DNA of 64,000 nucleotides from Rhizobium sp. Root274 (lineage in GTDB: Bacteria > Pseudomonadota > Alphaproteobacteria > Rhizobiales > Rhizobiaceae). The notes under the pieces are model-generated. The model had not been told where the DNA came from. It did no database searches and saw only the letters and a list, made by a program, of their open reading frames with translations. The DNA lies in the NCBI RefSeq assembly GCF_001429245.1, contig NZ_LMJE01000007.1, positions 1,147,559 through 1,211,558 on the forward strand. Reading direction: 5' to 3'. Within the stretch, counting starts at the first letter, position 1; every line of letters begins with the position of its first letter. Positions 9,669-19,746 of this stretch are shown here, one piece after another. The position numbers and the translations under genes are program-made.

Positions 9669-10600
9669 TCATCTGCTTCGACATCGGCGGCACCGCGATC
9701 AAGGGTGCGGTCGCCTATTCGGCCGACGACATCTGCCCCTTCCCGCGCCAGCCGACACCACTGCATGATTTTGACGCCTTCGTCGCAACGCTTGCCGCCG
9801 TTATCACAGAGGCGGAAACTGAGGCCGGCAAGCGCCCGGACTGTGTTGCACTGTCGATCGCCGGCGTCATCGATCCCGACACGGCAAAGGCCGTAGTCGC
9901 CAATATACCTTGCGTCCACGGCAGGCTGCTGCAGGCAGATCTGGAACAAGCCCTTGGGCTTCCCGTCGTCATCGCCAACGATGCGGACTGCTTCGTGCTG
10001 GCCGAGGCTGGCATCGGTGCAGCCCGTGGCCACCGCGTCGTCTTCGGCATTATCCTCGGCACGGGTGTCGGCGGCGGTCTCGTCATCGACGGCAAGCTGA
10101 TCAACAGCGCCGGCGGATTTGCCGGCGAATGGGGTCACGGCCCCGTCCAGGCCAACGAAGCAGGCACCCCGCCGGTACGCGTCCCACGCTTCCAATGCGG
10201 CTGCGGCCAAGTCGGCTGCATCGACGCTGTCTGTAGCGCGCGCGGCCTGGAGAAGCTGCACCGCGAACTGCATGGCGAAACGCGCACCAGCGAGGAGATC
10301 CTCGCCGACTGGCAGAACGGCGACGCAACGGCAATCCGCACCCTCGACGTCTATATCGATATCCTGGCAGACGCTCTGTCTCTTGTCGTCAACGTCACGG
10401 GAACAACGATCCTGCCCGTTGGCGGCGGGTTGTCCAATGTGCCGGCCTTGATTTCGGCAATCGACGTGGCGCTGCGCCGCCGCATCCTGCGCAAGTTTGC
10501 CCATCCGATCGTCGTGCCTGCTACATGCAGGGTCGAGCCGGGATTGATTGGCGCCGCAATTCTTGGTCTCGGATTTGCGGCAGAGCATCGGGAGAGCTGA
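9665..10600 (+). CDS. ROK-family N-acetylhexosamine kinase
   Basis: This 311-residue sugar kinase has the ATP-binding start CFDIGGTAIKG, the catalytic Asp in IANDADCF and LGTGVGGGLV. The ROK zinc site is WGHGP followed by CGCGQVGCID. ROK kinases with this layout phosphorylate GlcNAc or ManNAc at carbon 6. Placement directly after nagA favours GlcNAc kinase (NagK-like), although a NanK role cannot be excluded. The start overlaps the nagA stop by four bases, and the following GNAT gene starts two bases after this stop. Confidence 0.9.
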   Translation: MIICFDIGGTAIKGAVAYSADDICPFPRQPTPLHDFDAFVATLAAVITEAETEAGKRPDCVALSIAGVIDPDTAKAVVANIPCVHGRLLQADLEQALGLPVVIANDADCFVLAEAGIGAARGHRVVFGIILGTGVGGGLVIDGKLINSAGGFAGEWGHGPVQANEAGTPPVRVPRFQCGCGQVGCIDAVCSARGLEKLHRELHGETRTSEEILADWQNGDATAIRTLDVYIDILADALSLVVNVTGTTILPVGGGLSNVPALISAIDVALRRRILRKFAHPIVVPATCRVEPGLIGAAILGLGFAAEHRES

Positions 10601-10601
10601 C

Positions 10602-11102
10602 ATGGCGACAGACATGCTGGTGAAGCTCTATGACCTGCAAGCCGACCCCGTGCTAGACCAACGGATGACGGACCAGGGCATCACCCTGCGCCGAGCGCTG
10701 GTTCCCGAAATGACAACCATCTGCGACTGGATCCGCCCTCGCTTCGGCGCAGGCTGGGCCGACGAGGCGACGGCCGCGATCCTGCGCCAGCCGGTCACCT
10801 GCTGGATAGCCCATGAGGCCGAAACCCTCCTCGGCTTCGCCTGCCACGAGGCCACCATGAAGGGTTTCTTCGGGCCGACAGGGGTCGACGAAAGTGCCCG
10901 TGGCAAGGGCGTTGGCCACGCGCTTCTGCTGCGCACTTTACTCGACATGCGCGACCAAGGTTACGGCTATGCTGTGATTGGTGGCGCCGGTCCTGTCGAT
11001 TTCTATCGGAGAAGCGTCGGCGCGATCCCGATCGAGGGCTCCTCGCCCGGCATCTATCGCGGCATGCTGCCCACGGCCGCGCCCTCCGGTGTCTCCGAGT
11101 AA
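10602..11102 (+). CDS. GNAT-family N-acetyltransferase
   Basis: This protein of about 166 residues has the acetyl-CoA loop of the GNAT fold, VDESARGKGVGHALL. Upstream is a mixed strand region (WIAHEAETLLGFACHEA). It is the last gene of the nag operon, starting two bases after the kinase stop, so the ATG at 10602 is preferred to earlier in-frame starts that would overlap the kinase. The position suggests acetyl transfer to an amino-sugar intermediate or to a protein of the pathway, but the substrate is unknown. Confidence 0.82.
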   Translation: MATDMLVKLYDLQADPVLDQRMTDQGITLRRALVPEMTTICDWIRPRFGAGWADEATAAILRQPVTCWIAHEAETLLGFACHEATMKGFFGPTGVDESARGKGVGHALLLRTLLDMRDQGYGYAVIGGAGPVDFYRRSVGAIPIEGSSPGIYRGMLPTAAPSGVSE

Positions 11103-11105
11103 GCG

Positions 11106-11957
11106 TCAGCAGAGTTCCAGCGTGGTGATGGCATAGACACCGGCCTTCTGAAGCGACGGCGGCTCTCCACGATACATCCGCGCCGTCTTGAAGCCAGGTT
11201 TGAACCCCAGACGTTCCAGCAGATAACGGAACCCCTGCTGATAATCAGGCACATCCAGATTGATCTCGCCACCACCGAGAGTTGCAAGGCAAACCTTCAG
11301 CAGATCCTCGGCTGTGCGTCCATCGATCGCAAAGAGCGGACCAATCTTGTGGCCGCTGCGGCAGGGGCGTACCACCGCATAACCGGCCACCGCACCCTGC
11401 CGGCGGCAGACGAAAGGCTGACGGGGCGACTTGAGCCAGGCGGTGAGAAAGCTCTCCCGTCTTCCCGGAAAGAAACTTCGATCGAAGGCCAGGATGTCAG
11501 CGACATCGGCTACGCCAACTGCATGGCAACTGGCATCAGCCCTCGACAAGACCGGCATGCGCTCGATGCTCCAGCGGACCGTGTCATAGGCCGCCGCAAA
11601 CCCCATCTTACCGTAATTGGCCTGCTGCTCGACCACGCCGTCGAGACCGATCACCCGATCGCCAAGATGCGCCATGCCGGCATCCCAGACGAGGCGACCG
11701 AGACCACGCCCGCGAAACTCCGGGTGACAGATATAGAGACCGATAAAACCGAAACCGGCACCATACCTAACGGCGGAAATCCCGGCCGCAAACCGCCCGT
11801 CGACGAAACAGCCGATGAAACCATCCGGGTCTGCCGCGCGAAACGCTGCGGCATCGCCCTGTCCCGGATTCCAGCCTTCCAATGCTGCCCAGCCGACAAG
11901 TTCCTCGACCTCGGCATCCGTTAGCACGCGGACCTGCGGATCACCTAACATTCTCAC
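11106..11957 (-). CDS. GNAT-family acetyltransferase with C-terminal extension
   Basis: This is a 281-283 residue protein. The N-terminal half is a GNAT domain (LYICHPEFRGRGLGRLVWD holds the acetyl-CoA loop). The second half resembles the GNAT-like tail found in YitH-type proteins. It is the last gene of the minus-strand racemase/ABC operon. The GTG at 11957 overlaps the racemase stop as GTGA, while an ATG six bases later (11951) is an equal alternative. The role in the operon is unknown. It converges on the other, unrelated-looking GNAT gene with only three bases between their stops. Confidence 0.8.
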   Translation of the reverse strand: MRMLGDPQVRVLTDAEVEELVGWAALEGWNPGQGDAAAFRAADPDGFIGCFVDGRFAAGISAVRYGAGFGFIGLYICHPEFRGRGLGRLVWDAGMAHLGDRVIGLDGVVEQQANYGKMGFAAAYDTVRWSIERMPVLSRADASCHAVGVADVADILAFDRSFFPGRRESFLTAWLKSPRQPFVCRRQGAVAGYAVVRPCRSGHKIGPLFAIDGRTAEDLLKVCLATLGGGEINLDVPDYQQGFRYLLERLGFKPGFKTARMYRGEPPSLQKAGVYAITTLELC

Positions 11958-12697
11958 GCGCCTATGGCTTCGGGCGAAAAACGCGCGAGATCACCGTGAT
12001 AGGGCTTGTGGACCGGCGTCGCATAAGCACCGCGCTTGGCGGTCGAAAGCCCCAGCGCCACAAGCCCCTCCGCCTGCTTGACGGCCGCCGCAACACCATC
12101 GACGACGGGAACGCCGAATTCCAGCCGAAGTGCCGCCGTCAGGTCCGCCATCCCGGCACAGCCGAGCACGATCGCCTCCGCCTTGTCGTCCTTCAGCGCC
12201 GCCGAGATTTCACTGCGCAGCCGGTCGCGGGCATTCGAATTCGGGTCTTCGAGCGACAGCACCGGCACATCCGCCGCCCGCACCTTGCAGCGGCTGCCCA
12301 TGCCATAGCGATGCATGAGATGCTCAACCGGCAGCCGCGAGCGCTCCATGGTGGTCACGATCGAGAAACGCTGGGCGATGAAGGCTGTGGCGGAGACGGC
12401 GGCCTCACAGATGCCAATGACCGGGATCGAGGCGAGAGCACGAGCGGCATCCAAGCCGGTATCGTCGAAGCAGGCAATTACGATGGCATCTGCCCCCTCC
12501 CGCTCCGCCTTGGCAATCTCCACGAGAAGCCCGGGTATGGCAAAGACCTCGTCATAATAGCCCTCGATCGAGACAGGCCCCATCGACGAGGTGATCGCCT
12601 GGATCTCGGTGTCCGCATGCGCCACCCGCCGCGCAGCATCCGCAATGGTCGCGGTCATGCTGGCGGTGGTATTCGGATTGATGACGGCAATTTTCAT
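11954..12697 (-). CDS. Asp/Glu/hydantoin racemase family enzyme
   Basis: This 247-residue enzyme has the two catalytic cysteines of the family: Cys76 in IVIACFDDTGL and Cys180 in IVLGCAGMADL. The CFDD and LGCAGM contexts resemble hydantoin racemases (HyuE) more than glutamate racemases. It lies between a GNAT gene and the permease genes of a polyamine/opine-type ABC importer, so the imported compound may be a hydantoin or a related chiral amino-acid derivative. No hydantoinase or carbamoylase gene is nearby in the window, so this remains inference. Confidence 0.87.
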   Translation of the reverse strand: MKIAVINPNTTASMTATIADAARRVAHADTEIQAITSSMGPVSIEGYYDEVFAIPGLLVEIAKAEREGADAIVIACFDDTGLDAARALASIPVIGICEAAVSATAFIAQRFSIVTTMERSRLPVEHLMHRYGMGSRCKVRAADVPVLSLEDPNSNARDRLRSEISAALKDDKAEAIVLGCAGMADLTAALRLEFGVPVVDGVAAAVKQAEGLVALGLSTAKRGAYATPVHKPYHGDLARFSPEAIGA

Positions 12698-12702
12698 GCA
12701 AT

Positions 12703-13521
12703 TCAGCCCTGGCTTCGGCGGCGGTTCATCGCGACGATGAGGCCGAGCGTGCCGCCGATCACCAGCAGCGAAAACAGCGTCGTGACCGTTCCCAGCGCAT
12801 AGAGCACAGGCGTCGTGACATTGGTCGTCATGCCGTAGATCTCGAGTGGAAGCGTGTTGTAGGTGCCTGACGTCATCAGCGTGCGGGCAAATTCGTCGTA
12901 GGACAGCGTGAAGCCGAACAGCCCAACCCCGATCAGCGGCGGCGCGATCATCGGCAGCACCACATGACGGAAGGTCTGCCACGACGTGGCACCGAGATCG
13001 CGCGCGGCTTCTTCGTAAGAGGGCGAGAAGCGGTTGAAGATGGCGAACATGATCAGCACGCCGAAGGGCAGCGTCCAGGTGAGATGCGCCCCGAAGCCGG
13101 AGGTGTACCAGGCGGGCTGTAAGCCGAGCTGGCTGAACAACACGCCGATGCCGAGCGAGATGATGATCGACGGCACGACGAGGCTCGCAACCGAGAGATA
13201 GAAGAGCGGCGTCGCCCCGACGAATTTGCGGCGGAAAGCAAGACCCGCCAGCAACGACACGACGACCGTCACCACCATCACCATCAGGCCGAGCGCGAAG
13301 GAGCGGCGGAACGAACCGCCGAAATCCCCGACCGCTTGGGTCTCGAACAGGTTGGCGAACCAGTGCAGGGACACACCGTTGAGCGGGAAGGTCAAACCGC
13401 CATTCGGCCCTTGGAACGACAGAATGACGATCGCGGACAGCGGCCCATAGAGGAAGAGCACGAAGAGCGCGAAGAAGGCGGCGAGAATGTAAAATTCGCG
13501 GGGGCGCTTGTCGGAAAGCAT
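12703..13521 (-). CDS. ABC importer permease (PotC type)
   Basis: This 272-residue permease has six hydrophobic segments and the EAA loop YEEAARDLGATSWQTFRHVV near residues 155-175. That makes it the second membrane subunit of a spermidine/putrescine-type importer. The start ATG at 13521 lies one base before the stop of the PotB-type gene, so the two are translated together; longer in-frame starts would overlap that gene. The racemase gene follows five bases after its stop. The cargo is unknown. Confidence 0.9.
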   Translation of the reverse strand: MLSDKRPREFYILAAFFALFVLFLYGPLSAIVILSFQGPNGGLTFPLNGVSLHWFANLFETQAVGDFGGSFRRSFALGLMVMVVTVVVSLLAGLAFRRKFVGATPLFYLSVASLVVPSIIISLGIGVLFSQLGLQPAWYTSGFGAHLTWTLPFGVLIMFAIFNRFSPSYEEAARDLGATSWQTFRHVVLPMIAPPLIGVGLFGFTLSYDEFARTLMTSGTYNTLPLEIYGMTTNVTTPVLYALGTVTTLFSLLVIGGTLGLIVAMNRRRSQG

Positions 13522-13522
13522 C

Positions 13523-14428
13523 TTAGAGCTCCTTCCGGATATCAACGACGCGCAGGATCGCCGCGACCATCAGCAGGACGAGGATCAGCAGCACCACGGC
13601 ATTGGCGGCAGCGGCCGGATATTGCAGCAACGACATCTGGTTTTTCATCATCAGCGCAACGGACGCGCTCTGGCCGCCGGACATGACCTGCACGGTGGAA
13701 AAATCCGCCATCACCAGCGTGACGACGAAAATGGTGCCGATCGCCATGCCGGGCTTGGAGAGCGGCAGGATGACATTGGTGAGGATCTGCCAGCCGCTGG
13801 CACCGGCATCGCGCGCCGCCTCCAGAAGCGATCGGTCGATTCGCATCATCGTATTGAAGATCGGGGTGACCATGAACAGCGTGTAGAGATGCACCATGGC
13901 GAGCACGACGGCGAAATCGGAATAGAGCAGCCATTCGATCGGCTGCGGCACGATGCCGGCATTCACCAGCGCCGAATTGATCAGCCCATTGCGCCCCAGC
14001 ACAGGTATCCAGGAGATCATGCGGATGATGTTGGAGGTCAGGAACGGCACAGTGCAGACGAGGAAGAGAACGCTCTGCATGGCGGAGGTGCGCACATGGA
14101 AGGCGAGGAAATAGGCGACCCAGAAGCCGACGAACAGCGTGATCGTCCAGACGATCAGGGCGAATTTCAAGGTGTTGAGATAGGTCTTCCAGGTGACCCA
14201 GGAGCCCAGTGTCTCGGTATAATTGAAGGTAACGAAGTCGGGATACATCTGGGCAAAGTCATAGTCCCAGAAGGACACGGTCGCGATCATCAGGATCGGC
14301 AGGAGCAGGAAGCAGCCGAGTATCAGCGCCAGCGGCGTCGCCTGCAGATAGGAGACAAGCCCGAGCGGCACACGGATCACGCGTTTCGGCTTAGGTTCGC
14401 CGACGCCCAAAAATCGGACTTCCACCAT
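13523..14428 (-). CDS. ABC importer permease (PotB type)
   Basis: This 301-residue permease has a short cytoplasmic N terminus, about six transmembrane segments and the EAA loop LEAARDAGASGWQILTNVIL. It pairs with the PotC-type subunit directly downstream. The ATG at 14428 was chosen because the open frame upstream runs into a 126-base palindromic repeat element that separates this gene from the binding-protein gene. Family assignment is firm. Confidence 0.9.
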   Translation of the reverse strand: MVEVRFLGVGEPKPKRVIRVPLGLVSYLQATPLALILGCFLLLPILMIATVSFWDYDFAQMYPDFVTFNYTETLGSWVTWKTYLNTLKFALIVWTITLFVGFWVAYFLAFHVRTSAMQSVLFLVCTVPFLTSNIIRMISWIPVLGRNGLINSALVNAGIVPQPIEWLLYSDFAVVLAMVHLYTLFMVTPIFNTMMRIDRSLLEAARDAGASGWQILTNVILPLSKPGMAIGTIFVVTLVMADFSTVQVMSGGQSASVALMMKNQMSLLQYPAAAANAVVLLILVLLMVAAILRVVDIRKEL

Positions 14429-14474
14429 GATGTTAGGTCTCCAATCGCTGCGAGAAAGTGCGGACCGAGAGAGT

Positions 14475-14600
14475 TGCCCCTCATCCGGCTGCCGCCACCT
14501 TCTCCCCGCAAGCGGGGAGAAGACACTTGTGGCACGGTCAGCGGCTCGTCCCCTTCTCCCCGCATGCGGGGAGAAGGTCCCGGCAGGGGGATGAGGGGCG
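14475..14600. repeat. RIME-like mosaic palindromic repeat
   Basis: An intercistronic element is bounded by inverted ends (CCCCTCATCC near 14477 and GGATGAGGGG near 14589). It contains two internal palindromes: a 24-base one at 14499-14522 and a 26-base one at 14552-14577. Both have the same CTTCTCCCCGC / GCGGGGAGAAG arms. This structure matches the intergenic mosaic elements common in rhizobial genomes. It lies inside an operon, between the binding-protein gene and the first permease gene, where it could act on mRNA stability. Confidence 0.75.
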
Positions 14601-14616
14601 AGCGACCGCAGTAAGA

Positions 14617-15903
14617 TCAGGCCGCGATGAACTCGTTCCAGCGACGAACCATGTAGCGGTCTTCGTCCATGACGGAGTTCCAGCAGGCGACCTTGCCCAT
14701 GCGCTCTTCGAAGGAGCCGCCGTCGCGGATAGCACCGGCCTTCTCCATGACCTTGCCTTCCGGAGACATGATGTCGCCGGTCGCGGCCTTGCCTTCGATC
14801 CAGTAGCCCCACTCGTAGGCGGACATGAACTCCTTGGCGGTTTCCATGCAGGCGGAGTAGTAGCCCTGGCGGTTGAGATAGCCGCCAACCCAGCCGGACG
14901 TGTACCAGTTGATATATTCATAGGCCGCGTCGAGCTGTGCGCCGGAGAGATGGGCTGCAAGGCCGAGACCGCCGCCCCACGAGCGATAGCCTTCCTTGAG
15001 CGGCTGGTATTTGCAGGCAATGCCCTTGGAGCGGACGGCAGCAACGGCCGGCGACCACATCGACTGGATGACGACTTCGCCAGACGCCATCAGGTTGACA
15101 GACTCATCGAACGACTTCCAGAAGGCGCGGAACTGGCCGTCCTGCTTGGCCTTGATGAGGAAGTCGATCGTCGTGTCGATCTCGGCCTTCGTCATATTGC
15201 CCTTGTCGGCATATTTGATGATGCCCATGGCTTCGCAGATCATTGCGGCATCCATGATGCCGATCGAGGGAATGTTCAGGATCGAGGTCTTGCCCTTGAA
15301 GGCCGGGTCCATGATGTCGGCCCAGGTGGTGATCTCACGACCGACCAGATCCGGGCGGATACCGAGCGTATCGGCATTGTAGATCGTCGGCATCATCGTG
15401 AAGAGTTCGGTCTCGCCCGAGGCGAAGGTCTTGGCATCCTTGCTCTCGACATAACCGACGGTATGCGGCGCAGTGCCCTGCGCGATGACGCTGTCGGGCA
15501 GCAGCTTGCCGGTTTTGAACAGCGGTACGACCTTGTCGTAATATTTGAGCTTCTTCGTTTCCATCGGCTGGATCACGCCGGTCGGATAGACCTTCTTCAG
15601 GATCCAGTATTCGATGTCGGCAATGTCATAGGAGTTCGGCTGCGTGACGGCGCGCTGGGCAGCGGCGTCGGAATCGGTCGCGGTCATCTCAAGCGTGATG
15701 CCGAGGTCCTTCTTGCACTGCTCGGCGATCGCATTGATGTTCGACACGCCGGTGCCGAATTGGCGGAGCGTAATGTTGGACTGGGCCCAGATCGTCGGGA
15801 AACCGGTGATGGCGCCCGAGCCGGCGGCGAGGCCGGCAGCGGCAGAGGCCGTCTTCAGGAATGTGCGGCGCGAAACGCCCTTGGGAGTCTTCTTGGCAGT
15901 CAT
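14617..15903 (-). CDS. ABC importer binding protein, Tat-exported (PotD-like)
   Basis: This 428-residue extracellular solute-binding protein is of the polyamine/iron family. The N terminus has a twin-arginine export signal, SRRTFLK (residues 11-17), followed by an alanine-rich core and a WAQ cleavage region near residue 40. The protein is therefore probably exported folded. It is the second gene of the operon after the ATPase. The ATG at 15903 follows a CAGGAGAA-type ribosome site. The substrate is not deducible; the operon's racemase-like gene points to an amino-acid-like or hydantoin ligand. Confidence 0.9.
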   Translation of the reverse strand: MTAKKTPKGVSRRTFLKTASAAAGLAAGSGAITGFPTIWAQSNITLRQFGTGVSNINAIAEQCKKDLGITLEMTATDSDAAAQRAVTQPNSYDIADIEYWILKKVYPTGVIQPMETKKLKYYDKVVPLFKTGKLLPDSVIAQGTAPHTVGYVESKDAKTFASGETELFTMMPTIYNADTLGIRPDLVGREITTWADIMDPAFKGKTSILNIPSIGIMDAAMICEAMGIIKYADKGNMTKAEIDTTIDFLIKAKQDGQFRAFWKSFDESVNLMASGEVVIQSMWSPAVAAVRSKGIACKYQPLKEGYRSWGGGLGLAAHLSGAQLDAAYEYINWYTSGWVGGYLNRQGYYSACMETAKEFMSAYEWGYWIEGKAATGDIMSPEGKVMEKAGAIRDGGSFEERMGKVACWNSVMDEDRYMVRRWNEFIAA

Positions 15904-15932
15904 GCTGTTCTCCTGGTTTTCTTGGTTTGGTT

Positions 15933-17021
<1,089 letters not shown>

Positions 17022-17188
17022 GACGGCTCCTTCTGCTGCCATCAACGATGCATAAGCCGTGCCAACTGCGCTCCCGCCTGCCAAACCCTTGAATTGTCAG
17101 GGGCAGCAATCTGCGTCGCTTGCGGAATGTGCAGCCTGCACGAATGCATGCACACGAATTAATCGATTGCAGCCAATATTGACGGCAG

Positions 17189-17200
17189 ATTGTATGCAAT
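17189..17200. promoter_or_regulatory. Candidate FCD-GntR operator
   Basis: ATTGTATGCAAT (ATTG-N4-CAAT) lies in the 257-base divergent gap between the PotA-type operon and an FCD-type GntR gene. FCD regulators usually bind short TTGTATACAA-like palindromes. A second dyad with TGCATGCA lies at about 17143-17152. Control of both directions by this regulator is likely but unproven. Confidence 0.4.
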
Positions 17201-17278
17201 GTTGTGGCGCAATATTTGGCCGCGGTCTTCCCCTCGCCCCACATGCTGGCTAAAAGGAAGAACGACACGGATGGACCC

Positions 17279-17992
17279 ATGAACGCGAAGAGCTCGCTGC
17301 GCCGACATCTCGACCCGAACCAGGAAGATCGCGCCCGCGCGATCCGGGACGCGCTGCGCGATGCGATTGTCGACCGGCGTCTAGCCCCCGGCACGAAGCT
17401 CTCGGAAGCCGAAGTTGGCACGCTCTTCGATGTCAGCCGCACGGTGGTCCGCGATGCGCTGCAGATGCTGGCCTTTGAAGGACTTGTTCGCACCGAGCGC
17501 AATCGCGGCGCCTTCGTTTCCAACCCGAGCACGGAAGAGGCCCGCCAGGTTTTCGCCTCACGTCGCCTGATCGAGGCGGGCATTATTGCCGCTGCCGCCG
17601 AGCGGATCACGGCAGAAGAGATCTCGGCATTTCGCGAACACCTGAAGGAAGAGGCCCGCTACCGCGCCGAACGCGGCGCCTCGGCCCGTCGCGCCGAAAT
17701 CAAGGCCTCCGGCGATTTCCACCTGATGCTGGCCAAGGTTGCCGGCAATCAGGTGCTGGAAAAATTCATGGACGAACTGGTGGCGCGCTCATCCCTGGTC
17801 ATCGCGCTCTATGGCCGCACCGGCATCTCAAGTTGCGGCCATGACGAACATGATGAGATCCTCAATGCGCTGGAGCGAAGTGACGTGGCCGAGGCGACAC
17901 GCTTGATGCTGCATCACATCGATCATATCGAGGCTGATCTCGACCTGTCGGTCGCGGAAACACGAACGCTGAAAGATGCGTTGGAGCTTTAG
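17279..17992 (+). CDS. GntR regulator, FCD (FadR) subfamily
   Basis: This repressor of about 237 residues has an N-terminal winged helix (LSEAEVGTLFDVSRTVVRDA) and a C-terminal all-helical FCD ligand domain. The metal/ligand histidines are visible in DFHLMLAK, CGHDEHDE and HHIDHIE. It is divergent from the PotA-type importer operon and probably controls it. ATG 17279, with GGATGGA just upstream, was preferred to ATG 17243 and GTG 17204, because the winged-helix domain then starts at the usual distance. The effector is probably the imported solute. Confidence 0.85.
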   Translation: MNAKSSLRRHLDPNQEDRARAIRDALRDAIVDRRLAPGTKLSEAEVGTLFDVSRTVVRDALQMLAFEGLVRTERNRGAFVSNPSTEEARQVFASRRLIEAGIIAAAAERITAEEISAFREHLKEEARYRAERGASARRAEIKASGDFHLMLAKVAGNQVLEKFMDELVARSSLVIALYGRTGISSCGHDEHDEILNALERSDVAEATRLMLHHIDHIEADLDLSVAETRTLKDALEL

Positions 17993-18034
17993 GTAGCAGC
18001 CGCATTTGTGGCGGTCTGAGCGCCCGCGATCCGC

Positions 18035-18769
18035 TTAGCTGCGAAGCGCGATCTGCCGATCATGCTCGATCGTCTCCAGCATGGCAGCACGTGTTCCCGC
18101 CTCGTCCCCATACTCGATCCGTTCCACCAGCATCTTGTGTTTGTCGAGAATGGCGACCAGCACCTCCTCCTCCGGCGTATCCACCAGCCGCTGATAGGCA
18201 AAGGCATGCGCAAGTTCGATGACGCCGTAGAGCGCCCGGATGAAGGGATTGTGTGCAGCATCGGCGATGATGCGATGCAGTTCGAAGTCGGCCAGCGCAA
18301 AATTCTGCGGCGAGGTCAGCGACGTTTCCATCTGGCGGATCCAGTATAGCATGAGGCGGATCTGGTCAGCCGTGCGCCGTCGCGCCACTTCAGCGGCCGC
18401 GATCGGCTCGAGCGAACGCCGCACCTCGTGCAGGCCGGACAGGAATTCCGCATCCGGCGGCGCATCGAGATGCCAGGCAAGCACCTGCGGGTCATAAAGG
18501 TTCCAGCGGCTTTTCTTGGCAACTTTGGTGCCGACCTTCGGTCGCGCCTCCAGCAGCCCCTTGGCCTCAAGCGTCTTCAACGCCTCGCGCAGAACCGTGC
18601 GCGACACCTCGAAATCGGCCATCAGTTCGGCGTCGTTCGGCAGTGTGGTCCCGATCGGATAGCGGCCGGAGATCACCCCGGCCCCGATTTCATTGATCAC
18701 ATGCGAATGGAAGTTACGCGCCGTCGACCGCCCGGACAGGGAGCGAAGAAGGCTCCCCGGCTCACTCAT
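18035..18769 (-). CDS. GntR regulator, FCD subfamily, of the YtfQ-type importer
   Basis: This 244-residue regulator has a winged helix around LMADFEVSRTVLREALKTLE and an FCD domain with metal-binding residues in DFELHRIIADAA and further C-terminal positions. It resembles DgoR/LgoR-type regulators of sugar-acid and sugar uptake. Its ATG overlaps the stop of the last permease gene (ATGA), so the regulator is the final gene of the transport operon and is made from the same mRNA. That arrangement suggests feedback on its own operon. It converges on the other FCD-type gene with a 42-base gap. Confidence 0.85.
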   Translation of the reverse strand: MSEPGSLLRSLSGRSTARNFHSHVINEIGAGVISGRYPIGTTLPNDAELMADFEVSRTVLREALKTLEAKGLLEARPKVGTKVAKKSRWNLYDPQVLAWHLDAPPDAEFLSGLHEVRRSLEPIAAAEVARRRTADQIRLMLYWIRQMETSLTSPQNFALADFELHRIIADAAHNPFIRALYGVIELAHAFAYQRLVDTPEEEVLVAILDKHKMLVERIEYGDEAGTRAAMLETIEHDRQIALRS

Positions 18770-19746
18770 GCAGGGCCCTTCTTCAGGCGGGACCGCCCGG
18801 TCTGTGCGTTGAAGACCAGCTTCTGGAGAAGGATGAACATGAACAGCAGGAACCCGATGGCGATTTTGGTCCACCAGCTGGAGAGCGTACCGTCGAAGAC
18901 AATATAGGTCTGGACGAGGCCCTGCAGCATGACCCCGATCAGGGTCCCGAAGATGAACCCGTAACCGCCTGTCAACAGGGTCCCGCCTATCACCACGGCC
19001 GCGATCGAGTCAAGTTCGATACCGACGGCCGCCAGCGGGTAACCGGCCGACGTATAGAGAGAATAGACGATGCCCGAGAGACCCCCGAGGAAGGACGAGA
19101 GCGCATAGATCGCGATGGTGACGCGACCCGTCGGCACCCCCATCAGCGAGGCCGACGTCGCGTTGCCGCCCAGCGCATAGACATAGGAGCCGAAGCGCGT
19201 CTTATGGGCGATCAGGCCGAAGACGAGGAAGGTGCCGAGCATGAGGAGACCGATGGCGCTGAGGCGTCCGCCGCCGGGCAGCTTGTAATAAAGGCTGGAG
19301 ATGGTGCGGTAGAACTCGTGGTCGATCGGGATCGAATCCTGGGTCAGCACCGAGGCCAGGCCGCGTGCGAGGAACATGCCAGCCAATGTCACGATGAAGG
19401 GCGGTACCTGCAGGAAGTGGATGACGGCCCCCATGCTGGCGCCAAAGAGCGCCGCCAGCACCAGCACGATGGCAAACACTGCGAGCGGATGCATGCCGAA
19501 CCAGGAGATCAGGATCGCCGTGATGACACCCATCAGCCCGATGACCGCGCCCACCGACAGGTCGATCCCGCCGGAGAGAATGACGAAGGTAGCGCCGACG
19601 GCAGCGATCCCCAGGAAGGCGTTGTCGGTGAGGAAGTTGCCGAACACGCGGGTCGACCACATGCCGGGATACTGGAAGATGCAGATGGCATAGGCGATGA
19701 TGAAGATGATGGTGGTGGCGGCAAGCGGCCTGTAACGCGGATTCAT
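18766..19746 (-). CDS. yjfF: Sugar ABC permease, YjfF-like
   Basis: This 326-residue permease of the ribose/galactofuranose (CUT2) class has eight to ten hydrophobic segments and the family signature ILSGGIDLSVGAVIGL near residue 57. A second conserved loop is AAVVIGGTLLTGGYG. It is the second of two permease genes in an operon ordered binding protein, ATPase, permease, permease, as in Escherichia coli ytfQ-ytfR-ytfT-yjfF. It overlaps both neighbours by four bases. The galactofuranose assignment follows family order and is not proven. Confidence 0.87.
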   Translation of the reverse strand: MNPRYRPLAATTIIFIIAYAICIFQYPGMWSTRVFGNFLTDNAFLGIAAVGATFVILSGGIDLSVGAVIGLMGVITAILISWFGMHPLAVFAIVLVLAALFGASMGAVIHFLQVPPFIVTLAGMFLARGLASVLTQDSIPIDHEFYRTISSLYYKLPGGGRLSAIGLLMLGTFLVFGLIAHKTRFGSYVYALGGNATSASLMGVPTGRVTIAIYALSSFLGGLSGIVYSLYTSAGYPLAAVGIELDSIAAVVIGGTLLTGGYGFIFGTLIGVMLQGLVQTYIVFDGTLSSWWTKIAIGFLLFMFILLQKLVFNAQTGRSRLKKGPA

